This document shows, in pieces, positions 52,080 to 60,931 of a DNA stretch of 64,000 bases (positions are counted from its first letter, which is position 1; each line of letters starts with the position of its first letter). This stretch comes from Chitinophaga rupis (GTDB lineage Bacteria; Bacteroidota; Bacteroidia; Chitinophagales; Chitinophagaceae): assembly GCF_900109685.1 (NCBI RefSeq), contig NZ_FOBB01000001.1, positions 62,001 through 126,000 on the forward strand, read 5' to 3'. Under the pieces are notes generated by a model that did no database searches, was not told where the DNA came from, and saw nothing but the letters and a program-made list of their open reading frames with translations. The translations under genes were made by a program, and so were the position numbers.

Positions 52080-53420
52080 TCATGGATTTTGTTCAATGCC
52101 CGTCATACTAACTACTTTGCCCGGTATCTGTAATACATAACGAGGGCTGTTGGGCAGCAGCGTGTAGGTTTCCCCGTTTAACATACGTTGTGGTGTTACC
52201 GCAAAAGCCGGTTCCTGCTGCAGCCGCCGCAGATCGGCCCAGCGGGCGCTGCGGAACAGCAGCTCTTTTTTTCTTTCACGGAGTATTTGTTTGAGCGCAT
52301 CTGTTGCATCTGCAGCTATGAGCGGCACAAAGGTACCCTGCCGCCAGCGCTTTACCAGCAATGCATTCAGGTCGTTCATTGCCTGGGTGGCATTCCCCGC
52401 ACGGGCCCGGCTCTCTGCACGTACCAGGTACATTTCATCTGTAACAATACCGGCAAAAATATATCCATTGTCTGGGCCCATACCTGCATAATCTCCTTTA
52501 AAGCTGTTACCGGTAAAGCATATACGTTTTCTCAGATCATTCTCCGTGTAAGTATTATAAAGTACCGTATCTACTTTACACACTGCCGGAAATAATGCGC
52601 CGGCATTAGGCGATATCATCTCAAAGATCACTTCATCATTAAAACGCGGAACAGGCGCATCTGCCAGGGTATCCAGCTCATTGTAATCCATCAGCCGGTT
52701 ATACAATTGCAGGCAGGAATCTGCATAGGCGCCCGCATGGGCATAGTCCCGCATATCCAGGTATACAAGGGCCAGCGCACCATAAGCAGCCGGCTTACCC
52801 GGGCGGCTTTTTATTGCAGGTGTTTCGGGTAATAAGGTAAGCGCGGTTTTCAGATCAGACAGAATACGGTCATAGGTTTGTGCAACTGATGCCCTTACTG
52901 TAGGATCATTGTAATTGGAGGTGTAACGTAGCGGAATACCTGGGTCCTGCGCGGCGGTGGCAGCATCATAGGGTTTGGCAAACAGCTGCGCCAGCGCATG
53001 AAAATACATGGCCCGGAAAAAGAGGGCGGTACCTTTCAGGTTATTCCAGTCCTCTACAGCACCGGTATTGCGCGCCTTGTCAACATTTTCCAGCACCACA
53101 TTGGTATTTAAAATAGCCTGGTAGGGGCCGTTCCAGTAATCGTTGGTCTGATCTGTTCTTTGCCATAGATACAGCTCCTGGTCACTTTGCGGCAAAGCAT
53201 TCCAGTCTGCTGCGGCCAGGTAAAAATTATCAGCCAGTAAACCGCCGGCAGCCGGCCAGGTATTGTTCATAGTGGCGTAATCATCCATCAGCAGCTGCAG
53301 GTCTTTGATGGTTACAGGCACTTCCAGCTTTACATCCGGCCTGGCATCCAGGTAATGCTTACAGGAGGCTAACAGCAGCCAAATGATAATATACCGGTAT
53401 TGTATATACGTTCTTTTCAT
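52080..53420 (-). CDS. SusD/RagB-family nutrient-binding lipoprotein
   Basis: Outer-membrane lipoprotein of 446 residues that acts as the lid over its SusC partner. The lipobox is LLLASC with Cys at about residue 20. Helical TPR-like repeats follow (GPYQAILNTNVVLENVDKAR, LFFRAMYFHALAQLF, AALALVYLDM-type segment), and the C-terminus shows YLVRAESRARAG. The start ATG directly follows the susC stop (TAAATG), so the two are translationally coupled. The substrate is unknown. The convergent word-type hairpin lies just past its stop. Confidence 0.95.
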   Translation of the reverse strand: MKRTYIQYRYIIIWLLLASCKHYLDARPDVKLEVPVTIKDLQLLMDDYATMNNTWPAAGGLLADNFYLAAADWNALPQSDQELYLWQRTDQTNDYWNGPYQAILNTNVVLENVDKARNTGAVEDWNNLKGTALFFRAMYFHALAQLFAKPYDAATAAQDPGIPLRYTSNYNDPTVRASVAQTYDRILSDLKTALTLLPETPAIKSRPGKPAAYGALALVYLDMRDYAHAGAYADSCLQLYNRLMDYNELDTLADAPVPRFNDEVIFEMISPNAGALFPAVCKVDTVLYNTYTENDLRKRICFTGNSFKGDYAGMGPDNGYIFAGIVTDEMYLVRAESRARAGNATQAMNDLNALLVKRWRQGTFVPLIAADATDALKQILRERKKELLFRSARWADLRRLQQEPAFAVTPQRMLNGETYTLLPNSPRYVLQIPGKVVSMTGIEQNP

Positions 53421-56400
53421 TTAAAAATCTGCTTTTATACCAAATGCAAAGGCGCGCGGTGTTCGCAATCCGGATGGGAAGTCCGGATCCAGGCCGGCTT
53501 TATTGGCTTTCCAGATCAATATATTCAGGTTAGTGATGTAGGTGTAAAACTGTAGCTGTCTGAAAAAAGTGCGGCTGTTCATTCCTTTTTTAAGCGTGTA
53601 GTTTAAGCGTACATCTTCCCAGCGCACATGGTCTCCTTTCTCTACCGTTATAGATGAATAGGTGTAGAACAGATCACGGTAAGCGGGATTAGGATATACG
53701 AGAGATGGTACATTGGTATGCTTTTCATCGCCCGGCTGCTGCCAGCGCTGCTGGTAATCGCTATGTCCAGCACCACTTGCAAACAGCGTATTGTAAGCAA
53801 TGGTATTGCGCCGGAAATAATAACCCAGCCGGTAAGTGATGTTGGCAGATAAGGAAATGTTCCTCCAGCTAAAGGTGTTTAATACATTGCCAAAGTAAGT
53901 GGGTAATGCGGGACCATGGATCACCTGTTCTGCAAGCGGATTCTTTATCAACGCTGCATAATCTGTACTAATACTTTTGTTAAGGTACCCGCGCGGATCA
54001 CCGGTGGCAGGGTCCAGGCCGGCCCAGTTGTAGCTTACCAATAAATAAGGGTTGTAGCCGGGCAGCGGGATAATTGTTTCCCCGTCACTCACAAAGCCAT
54101 TGGTAAGCGGCGGCAGCAGATACCGCGATACTGCATAGTGCACATAATTAAACAGCAGGCTGCTTTGCCATTGAAAGGCGCTGGTATTTATAGCTTTACC
54201 GTATAGCTGCACTTCTACTCCCCGGCCTTTAATATCCGCAGAGTTGGTAAGCGCCGCACCCAGTCCGGTCGTAGGGTCCAGCGCTTCCAGGCCTATTACA
54301 TCTACAGATTGCTTATGGTAATATTCAATGCTGCCGCTCAGGCGGTTGTTTTTGAAAGTAAAGTCCAGCCCGGCGTTGAGCGTATTTACTTTTTCCCAGC
54401 GCAGCTCGGGGTTGGCTACATTCAGCATGGTGGCGAAGGGCAGGTTAGTGAACTGGAAGGAAGCATCATACTTATAAATAGTAGCCAATGCTGCAATGGC
54501 ATTATTCACATTGCCGCCGGAGCCATAGCTAAGGCGCAGGTTCAGGTAAGGCAACCAGCCTGCACGATAAAATCTTTCATTGGATATTTTCCATGCTGCG
54601 CCGGCAGACCAAAGCGGCACGCCTTTCCGGTTAGCCCTTACCCCGAATAAATTAGAAGCATCTTTCCGCGCGCTGGCTGAAAACGTATAGCGATTATCGT
54701 AAGTATAAGCTGCATTGGCGTACGCGGAAGTAAAACGATCCAGGCGGTCATCTATATCTGTATTAGATGGAATGGTGGCTGTACGGCCAGTGAACAGCGG
54801 GTAGTAACGGAGCAGATCTACCGCTGTATTACCATAATCGCGGTAGCTGTTGCCTGCCGTGTGCAGCTGCCGCAGCTCTGCACCGGCAATAGCTGCCAGC
54901 TGGTGTTTGCCCGCCCAGGTATGATTAAAATTTAACTGCCCGCGTAACATATGCCCCTGCTGTAAACTGGCAGAACGGTCTGTGACAGGGGCATTGGGTA
55001 CTATATAGGTTACGCTGTCGCCATGGATCTGTGAATAGCGGTTAATAAGGTCCCTCGCAAAAAAGGTTTGTGTGCTGTAATATGCACGGCTATTTCTATC
55101 TGCACGCTGGTATTGATATTTTACCTCTGCACTAATGGTATTGGAAAAATTATACTGCAATCCCAGGTTAGCGATCAGCACCTGTGCGCGGGAGGTTTTA
55201 TCGTTCAGGGCCATCTCCTGCAAGGGACGGTACTTCCAGTCCAGCAGCAGGCCATGCCCGGCAGTATCTGTATATGTATCTGCGTAGCGGGTATCCAGGG
55301 TTAAAGGATTGCCGTTATCATCTGCCAGCCGGCTATAAGGCGGCAGCGCACGCGTGCCCAGCTTATAGGCATTGCTGTTATAGGGGCCGGTGCTGTTGTT
55401 GGTATCATCATGCTGTGTATATTGAATGCCTGTCTGTACCTGCAGTTTACGGGTGGCCTGCCAGGTATTGTCGGTACGCAGGGTTATACGCTGGTAAGTA
55501 TTGCCCACCAGGTTGGTGCTGTTCTTATCGTACCCGGTGGAGAAAAAGTATTTTACCTTTTTGCTGCCGCCGCTAACATTGGCGGCGTACTGCTGGTTGA
55601 TGCCCTGCCGGTAAATGTATTTCAGGAAATCGTTGCGTACATCTATGCTGCGTAATTTGTCAATAGCGGCCTTTGTTTCAGCTGCTGACAGCTGCCCGTT
55701 CCGCTCCCTTACCAGCAGGTCTACCACCGGTGTTACAGGCGGGTAGCGCCTGTCATTAATAGCACTATTGTAATAACCTTTGCTGAATAAAAATTCTTCC
55801 AGGTCAATAAGATCGGAAGCTGGCATTTGCGGTAAGCGGAATAATTCCGGTTTATTGATCACCGTTACATTGGAGTTAAAAGATACGCGGGGCGCCTGAT
55901 CATACCGCCCTTTTTTAGTGGTGATCACAATCACCCCGTTGCCAGCTTTAGCGCCCCAGATAGAGGCCGCAGCTGCATCTTTCAGGATGGTGATGTTCTC
56001 TACATCATTAGGATTAATATCGTTTATATCACCTTCATAAGGAAAATTGTCCACCACTACTAAAGGTTGCGCAATGGCTGAAGTAAGGGTATACAAGCCG
56101 CGGATCTGGATCCTGGTGCTGGCGGCATCACGTTTATCAAACAATACGCCGCTGGCCACCCCATCTAGGCGGTCCAGGATGCCGGTGCTCACTTTACGGT
56201 TCAGCAGCTCATTATCCAGCTTTACAAAAGAGCCGGTAGCGCGTTCCCTGGGAATGGCCTGGTAACCGGTTGCTACTACGGATACGCTGGTAATGTCCAG
56301 GATCTCTTTCTGCAAACGGATCTGCACATTACCTGTTTCATTCAACCGTACCTGTTGTTTCAGGTAACCCGCATAACTTACCTGCAGGGTGATGGGGCGG

Positions 56401-56900
56401 GTGATGCCGTCAATTACAAACCGGCCCTGTTCATTGGTGGTAGCGCCTTTGGGCGTACCATCCACCAATACGGTGGCCCCGGCTAATGGGGTACCGCTAA
56501 TATCTGTAACCTGCCCGTTGAGGAATGTCAATAATGAATCGCGTAGTGTGCCACTAGCAGGGGCCGCGACCGGTGGAGCTTTTTTTATTATAACCGTGTT
56601 CCCATTAAATACCCAGATCAATCCCTTTCCCTTCAGTAATTGTTGCAACACATTTTCCACAGCAGCTTCCTTTACATGTAACGTTACTTTTTCATTGTTG
56701 TTAACCAGGTCGGCGGAGTAAAAGAAATAATAACCGGTTTGTCTGTTCATGGCTTTTAATACTTCCCGCAGCGGCCATTGATCTGCAGAGAGGGTTACCT
56801 TATCCGTATGCTGAAAAAACATTATGTTACCCGCAAACGCAGGCAGGGCAGCGCTTACCAGGCACACGCATAGCAACAGTAGCATTAAATTAAAACGCAT
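53421..56900 (-). CDS. SusC/RagA-type TonB-dependent receptor with STN domain
   Basis: Outer-membrane receptor of 1159 residues from the ATG at 56900, which places a signal peptide (LMLLLLCVCLVSAALPAFA) at the N-terminus; an ATG at 56913 is also possible. Domains in order: STN (TLSADQWPLREVLKAMNRQTGYYFFYS), carboxypeptidase-like sandwich (GQVTDISGTPLAGATVLVDG), plug (VVVATGYQAIPRERATGSF, PLVVVDNFPYEGDIND) and a full barrel ending in FAFGIKADF. An STN domain usually implies a FecR/ECF pair, but none is adjacent; the nearest is at 2530-4138. SusD follows directly. Confidence 0.95.
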   Translation of the reverse strand: MRFNLMLLLLCVCLVSAALPAFAGNIMFFQHTDKVTLSADQWPLREVLKAMNRQTGYYFFYSADLVNNNEKVTLHVKEAAVENVLQQLLKGKGLIWVFNGNTVIIKKAPPVAAPASGTLRDSLLTFLNGQVTDISGTPLAGATVLVDGTPKGATTNEQGRFVIDGITRPITLQVSYAGYLKQQVRLNETGNVQIRLQKEILDITSVSVVATGYQAIPRERATGSFVKLDNELLNRKVSTGILDRLDGVASGVLFDKRDAASTRIQIRGLYTLTSAIAQPLVVVDNFPYEGDINDINPNDVENITILKDAAAASIWGAKAGNGVIVITTKKGRYDQAPRVSFNSNVTVINKPELFRLPQMPASDLIDLEEFLFSKGYYNSAINDRRYPPVTPVVDLLVRERNGQLSAAETKAAIDKLRSIDVRNDFLKYIYRQGINQQYAANVSGGSKKVKYFFSTGYDKNSTNLVGNTYQRITLRTDNTWQATRKLQVQTGIQYTQHDDTNNSTGPYNSNAYKLGTRALPPYSRLADDNGNPLTLDTRYADTYTDTAGHGLLLDWKYRPLQEMALNDKTSRAQVLIANLGLQYNFSNTISAEVKYQYQRADRNSRAYYSTQTFFARDLINRYSQIHGDSVTYIVPNAPVTDRSASLQQGHMLRGQLNFNHTWAGKHQLAAIAGAELRQLHTAGNSYRDYGNTAVDLLRYYPLFTGRTATIPSNTDIDDRLDRFTSAYANAAYTYDNRYTFSASARKDASNLFGVRANRKGVPLWSAGAAWKISNERFYRAGWLPYLNLRLSYGSGGNVNNAIAALATIYKYDASFQFTNLPFATMLNVANPELRWEKVNTLNAGLDFTFKNNRLSGSIEYYHKQSVDVIGLEALDPTTGLGAALTNSADIKGRGVEVQLYGKAINTSAFQWQSSLLFNYVHYAVSRYLLPPLTNGFVSDGETIIPLPGYNPYLLVSYNWAGLDPATGDPRGYLNKSISTDYAALIKNPLAEQVIHGPALPTYFGNVLNTFSWRNISLSANITYRLGYYFRRNTIAYNTLFASGAGHSDYQQRWQQPGDEKHTNVPSLVYPNPAYRDLFYTYSSITVEKGDHVRWEDVRLNYTLKKGMNSRTFFRQLQFYTYITNLNILIWKANKAGLDPDFPSGLRTPRAFAFGIKADF

Positions 56901-57176
56901 GGCTGCAAACCCCATATGGTTATTCTTTATTACCAGAGTTATTTGAACAGGATGATTAGTTTCACCAATATAACCTACATGTATAAACGAATATTGCTAT
57001 GAATATTTCAGGTGTAATCCGGGTTGATGGGTCAAAAGGGTTACAACGGTTTTCATAGCCATTGACAAAATTTAAACCTTTTTTTGGTTAATCCAATGTT
57101 AACGCCAAACTATTGTGTGAAATTGGCAGATTCTGTGTTTTCTCTTATTTTCGTTTTCCATCAACCATATCCATCC

Positions 57177-58718
57177 ATGATTGTTAAAACCTTTGGCAGC
57201 GCCGTGCAGGGCGTAACTGCTATTACCATTACCCTGGAAGTGAATGTTTTTCCCAAAGGCACTAAATTTTTTATTGTAGGCTTACCCGATAATGCAGTAA
57301 AGGAAAGTGAAAAACGTATTGAATCTACTATCATCAGCCTGGGGTATCGTTTTCCGCGGTTCCGCACTGTAGTGAACATGGCGCCGGCCGATATCCGTAA
57401 AGCAGGATCGGCCTATGATCTGCCTATTACGCTGGGCATTATTGCGGCTTCCGGACAGGTGCCGGGTGAAGCATTATCTCAATACATTATTATGGGCGAG
57501 CTATCCTTGGACGGCACCATACAACCTATTAAAGGCGCCCTGCCCATGGCCATACAGGCCAGGAAAGAAGGTTTCAAAGGCATGCTGCTGCCCCTGCAAA
57601 ATGCCCGGGAAGCAGCCATGGTGAGCGAGCTGGAAGTGTACGGCGTATCACACATACGCGAAGTGATACAGTTCCTGCATGCACCGCAATCACTGTTGCC
57701 CGTACACGTAGATGCACGGCAGGAGTTTATCACCGCGCAGCAACATTTTGATGTTGACTTCAGTGATGTAAAAGGGCAATACGGCGTAAAACGCGCGCTG
57801 GAAATAGCGGCTGCCGGCGGCCATAATGTACTGATGATAGGCCCGCCGGGTGCCGGCAAAACCATGCTGGCCAAAAGGCTGTCGTCTATTTTACCACCCT
57901 TAAGCCTGCACGAAGCGCTGGAAACTACCAAGATCCATTCGGTAGCGGGCAAGCTGCCGGCGCATGCATCGCTGATAGCACGCCGGCCGTTCCGCTCTCC
58001 GCATCATACCATTAGCGATGCTGCACTGGTAGGCGGCGGCAGCATACCGCAGCCGGGCGAAATATCCCTGGCGCATAACGGCGTACTTTTTTTAGATGAG
58101 CTGCCGGAATTTAAACGTACCGTGCTGGAGGTAATGCGGCAGCCCGTAGAAGAAAGACAGGTGACTATTTCCCGTACTAAAACCACGGTTGATTTCCCTG
58201 CCAGCTTTATGCTGGTGGCGGCTATGAATCCCTGCCCCTGCGGCTATTACAACCACCCGGAAAAGAATTGTACCTGTGCTCCCGGTATTGTGCAAAAATA
58301 TCTGAACCGTGTATCCGGTCCTTTGCTGGACAGGATTGATATGCATGTAGAGGTTACGCCGGTGCCTTTTGCTTCGCTTAACTCTACAGAAACGGCAGAA
58401 CCCAGCGAGTGTATAAGGCAACGGGTAGTGCAGGCGCGTGAGGTACAAACCGAACGTTTTAAACAACACAATGGCATATACTGCAATGCGCAGATCAGCA
58501 GCAGCCTGCAGAAACAGTTATGTTACCTGGAATACGAAAGCGCTAACCTGCTGAAGAATGCCATGAATAAACTGAAGCTATCGGCCCGGGCGTATGACCG
58601 TATATTAAAAGTAAGCAGGACCATTGCGGACCTGGAGGGTTTTGAAATGATACAGACCGCGCATATAGCGGAGGCTATACGTTTCAGAAGCTTGGACAGG
58701 GAGAGCTGGGGAGCGTGA
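57177..58718 (+). CDS. YifB/ComM-family Mg-chelatase-like AAA+ ATPase
   Basis: A 513-residue protein from the ATG at 57177 (MIVKTFGSAVQGVTAITITLEV is the family N-terminus; the ATG at 57084 is too early). An N-terminal Lon-protease-like S5 fold (residues 1-170) is followed by the AAA+ module: Walker A GPPGAGKTML, RPFRSPHHTISDAALVGGG, Walker B LFLDELPEF, MNPCPCGYYNHPE and LLDRIDMHVEV. ComM helicases aid branch migration in natural transformation; YifB in other bacteria has unclear roles. It is divergent from the susC gene. Confidence 0.94.
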   Translation: MIVKTFGSAVQGVTAITITLEVNVFPKGTKFFIVGLPDNAVKESEKRIESTIISLGYRFPRFRTVVNMAPADIRKAGSAYDLPITLGIIAASGQVPGEALSQYIIMGELSLDGTIQPIKGALPMAIQARKEGFKGMLLPLQNAREAAMVSELEVYGVSHIREVIQFLHAPQSLLPVHVDARQEFITAQQHFDVDFSDVKGQYGVKRALEIAAAGGHNVLMIGPPGAGKTMLAKRLSSILPPLSLHEALETTKIHSVAGKLPAHASLIARRPFRSPHHTISDAALVGGGSIPQPGEISLAHNGVLFLDELPEFKRTVLEVMRQPVEERQVTISRTKTTVDFPASFMLVAAMNPCPCGYYNHPEKNCTCAPGIVQKYLNRVSGPLLDRIDMHVEVTPVPFASLNSTETAEPSECIRQRVVQAREVQTERFKQHNGIYCNAQISSSLQKQLCYLEYESANLLKNAMNKLKLSARAYDRILKVSRTIADLEGFEMIQTAHIAEAIRFRSLDRESWGA

Positions 58719-59081
58719 TCAAAAATTAAAAGTAAAAAAGTAAAAATTAAAAATGGAACGCGGCGGATGGTGGGTGTTTGTTGATGATGTCGTTGTGATG
58801 GTTTATTTGTAGCGGATGGTAGATGCTTCCTTGATGAAATGCGGTGGAGGGTGACTGTTTTTTGGATAATGCAGTTGCAAGGGTTTGTTTGCTGCTGATG
58901 GACGGTTTTGGATGGTTGCAACAGCTTGTTAGCAGTAGATGATGCTTGCTTGATGGAATGCAGCGGATGGTAATGAGCTTTTGGATGGTGCAGTTGTGAA
59001 GGTTGTTATAATAATAATTGTGATTGTTGTGATTGCTATCGGATAAATGTCTTACTTTGTTGATACTCAAAATCCCCCTTT
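58719..59081. other. 363-base intergenic region with degenerate tandem units
   Basis: It starts with an A-rich word run (aaaattaaaagtaaaaaagtaaaaattaaaa), then holds the imperfect tandem units listed separately, then an AT-rich lead into the aquaporin gene. ORFs on the minus strand here follow the repeats and are not convincing. Confidence 0.6.
58755..59007. repeat. Imperfect tandem repeat, about 119-base spacing
   Basis: Units at 58822-58890 and 58941-59007 align along their length (gatgctt-cttgatg-aatgc, gg-gg-ggt, tttggat, gcagttg, ggttgtt). A third, shorter unit at 58755-58807 shares gaacgcggcggatggtg...gtgatggtt. No coding frame is conserved between units. Confidence 0.65.
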
Positions 59082-59795
59082 ATGAAAAAGTACCTCGCTG
59101 AATTCATTGGAACATTTTCTTTAGTATTATTTGGCTGCGGAGCCGCAGTTGTAGCTGGCAAAACCATACCCATAACTATTGCCGATGCACCAATAGGTAT
59201 TGGCCTGCTTGGCATATCGCTCGCCTTTGGCCTTACCGTAGTGGTTATGGCTTATGCCATTGGCCCTATATCAGGTTGTCATATAAATCCGGCTATTTCC
59301 ATTGCTATGCTGGTGGCTAAAAAATTAAGCCTGGCAGATACTATTGGTTATATCATTGCGCAAATGGCCGGGGCAACCGTGGCAGCACTTGCGTTACTGG
59401 CCATTCAGAAAGATGCACCCGGATTCAGCATGGGCGAATGGGCATTAGGATCCAATGGCTGGGGACCGGGGTATTTAGGCAACTATTCAACAACAGCGGC
59501 ATTCATTGTGGAGGTGCTGCTTACATTCATATTCCTGTTTGTAATTTTTGCTACTACTTCCAGGCTGGGGAATCCTAACATGGCTGGTTTGGCAATAGGG
59601 CTTACGTTAGTACTGATACACCTGGTAGCCATACCCATCACCGGAACTTCTGTAAACCCGGCCCGCAGCTTTGGCCCTGCTGTACTTGCAGGCGGTAAAG
59701 CGCTTCAACAGCTGTGGTTATTTATAGTAGCTCCCATAGCCGGCGGTGTCCTTGCTGCTATCACCTGGCGGGCCATTTTTGAGCCGAAGGAGTAA
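59082..59795 (+). CDS. aqpZ: Aquaporin (MIP family, water-type)
   Basis: Inner-membrane water channel of 237 residues with six hydrophobic segments and both NPA half-helices (GCHINPAIS and TSVNPARSFGP). The His in LIHLVAIPITGTSVNPAR matches the selectivity-filter His of water-specific aquaporins, not the Gly of GlpF; the Arg of NPAR is also present. There is no glycerol gene nearby. Start is the ATG at 59082. It is convergent with the phosphotransferase gene. Confidence 0.95.
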   Translation: MKKYLAEFIGTFSLVLFGCGAAVVAGKTIPITIADAPIGIGLLGISLAFGLTVVVMAYAIGPISGCHINPAISIAMLVAKKLSLADTIGYIIAQMAGATVAALALLAIQKDAPGFSMGEWALGSNGWGPGYLGNYSTTAAFIVEVLLTFIFLFVIFATTSRLGNPNMAGLAIGLTLVLIHLVAIPITGTSVNPARSFGPAVLAGGKALQQLWLFIVAPIAGGVLAAITWRAIFEPKE

Positions 59796-59808
59796 CGGCT
59801 TCCGGAAT

Positions 59809-60804
59809 TTAATTTGTTATATGCGCCCCTGATACTACCTCCAGCGCCTCATTCAGCCGGTTTGACCGCAGGTTACGCGAGAGCTGTGCCATATGTACCC
59901 AGGCATATTGCAACCGCGCTTCATTGCCGGCCAGGCTGATCTCACCTGACCATATACGGTCGTGGAAATCTCTGAAATCCGGTATGACTGTATCCGGGTC
60001 AATTGGTGTGCCTGCTGCGGAGACCAGCAGCATCAGGAGCGTAAAGTATGCCATATGAAGCACCTGGCGCATCAGGAAAAACCGCGCCCGCTGGTATGCG
60101 CATGCTTCTTCACCAAAATAGATACCGAGATATGCAGCTTCTTCCTCCTCGTTCCGTACCACAAAATTGGCAACCACTCCAAGGTCCACATAACGGTCGT
60201 TCAGGAAAGCGCCTTCCCAGTCCACCATCCATACCCGGTCACCATCAAAAAGGAAATTCTCCGGTTTAAGATCATTATGACTTGCCACCTGGTCCTGCGT
60301 GTTGTAAGGATAAACATCCGCCACCTTTGCATACAGCCGGAATAATTCCCCGGTCATACTTTCAGGTAGCAGCTGCTTGTCCTGGAATTTTTTAACCAGT
60401 CCATTAACGAAGTTCAGGTAGTTAACACGTGCAGGAAAAGGTGGCAGTGAATGCAATTGCCTGATCAGGGCCGGCAGTTTAATCCTGGCCTCCTGTAACG
60501 AGAACGGCTGCGCTTCAATAAAATCGGTGATGGAGATCCGGCTTTCGGTGCTGATGTACCAGATACGCGGACCTATGCCCGCATCTGCAGCAACCTTCAT
60601 ACAGGCAAAATAATGTGTGGGATTGCCCGGTTCATCTTCACGGGTAACGATACGGAGCAGGTAGGCTCTACCCTGCACCACTATACGAAAAATAAGCGCG
60701 GAAGAAAGGCCGGTAGTTATATGCCTGATATCTTCGTAGCCGCTTACTCCAAAGGCTTCCTGCAATGCTTGTTTTACAGCTGTTCTTTTTGTTTCCGGGA
60801 TCAT
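59809..60804 (-). CDS. APH/ChoK-type phosphotransferase
   Basis: A kinase-like protein of 331 residues with the aminoglycoside/choline-kinase fold: an N-terminal lobe (TTGLSSALIFRIVVQGRAYLLRIV), the catalytic loop HNDLKPENFLF with the catalytic Asp, and the metal site MVDWEGAFLNDRYVDL. The substrate may be choline, a sugar, an antibiotic or a metabolite; no resistance context is seen. Start is the ATG at 60804. A possible 26-residue peptide is encoded divergently just upstream. Confidence 0.88.
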   Translation of the reverse strand: MIPETKRTAVKQALQEAFGVSGYEDIRHITTGLSSALIFRIVVQGRAYLLRIVTREDEPGNPTHYFACMKVAADAGIGPRIWYISTESRISITDFIEAQPFSLQEARIKLPALIRQLHSLPPFPARVNYLNFVNGLVKKFQDKQLLPESMTGELFRLYAKVADVYPYNTQDQVASHNDLKPENFLFDGDRVWMVDWEGAFLNDRYVDLGVVANFVVRNEEEEAAYLGIYFGEEACAYQRARFFLMRQVLHMAYFTLLMLLVSAAGTPIDPDTVIPDFRDFHDRIWSGEISLAGNEARLQYAWVHMAQLSRNLRSNRLNEALEVVSGAHITN

Positions 60805-60819
60805 AGATTAAAAAGAAGG

Positions 60820-60900
60820 ATGGTTAAACGGACTAAAAATAGCCCTATTTCCCAGCTGATTGCAGTGCTGTTAACTATATTTTTTTTGGTTAAACATTGA
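60820..60900 (+). CDS. Possible 26-residue membrane peptide
   Basis: ORF MVKRTKNSPISQLIAVLLTIFFLVKH: a basic start and one short hydrophobic segment. AAAAAGAAGG directly before the ATG at 60820 is purine-rich. There is no promoter element or independent support, so this is a candidate only. Confidence 0.3.
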   Translation: MVKRTKNSPISQLIAVLLTIFFLVKH

Positions 60901-60931
60901 TGGAGATCTGATTGTTTACCTTATATAATCC

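Noticed and set aside
58747-59070. 107-residue minus-strand ORF rich in His, Asn and Ser
   Set aside because: Lies entirely in the imperfect tandem units; its repeats follow the DNA units with shifting frame, so it is most likely a by-product of the array.
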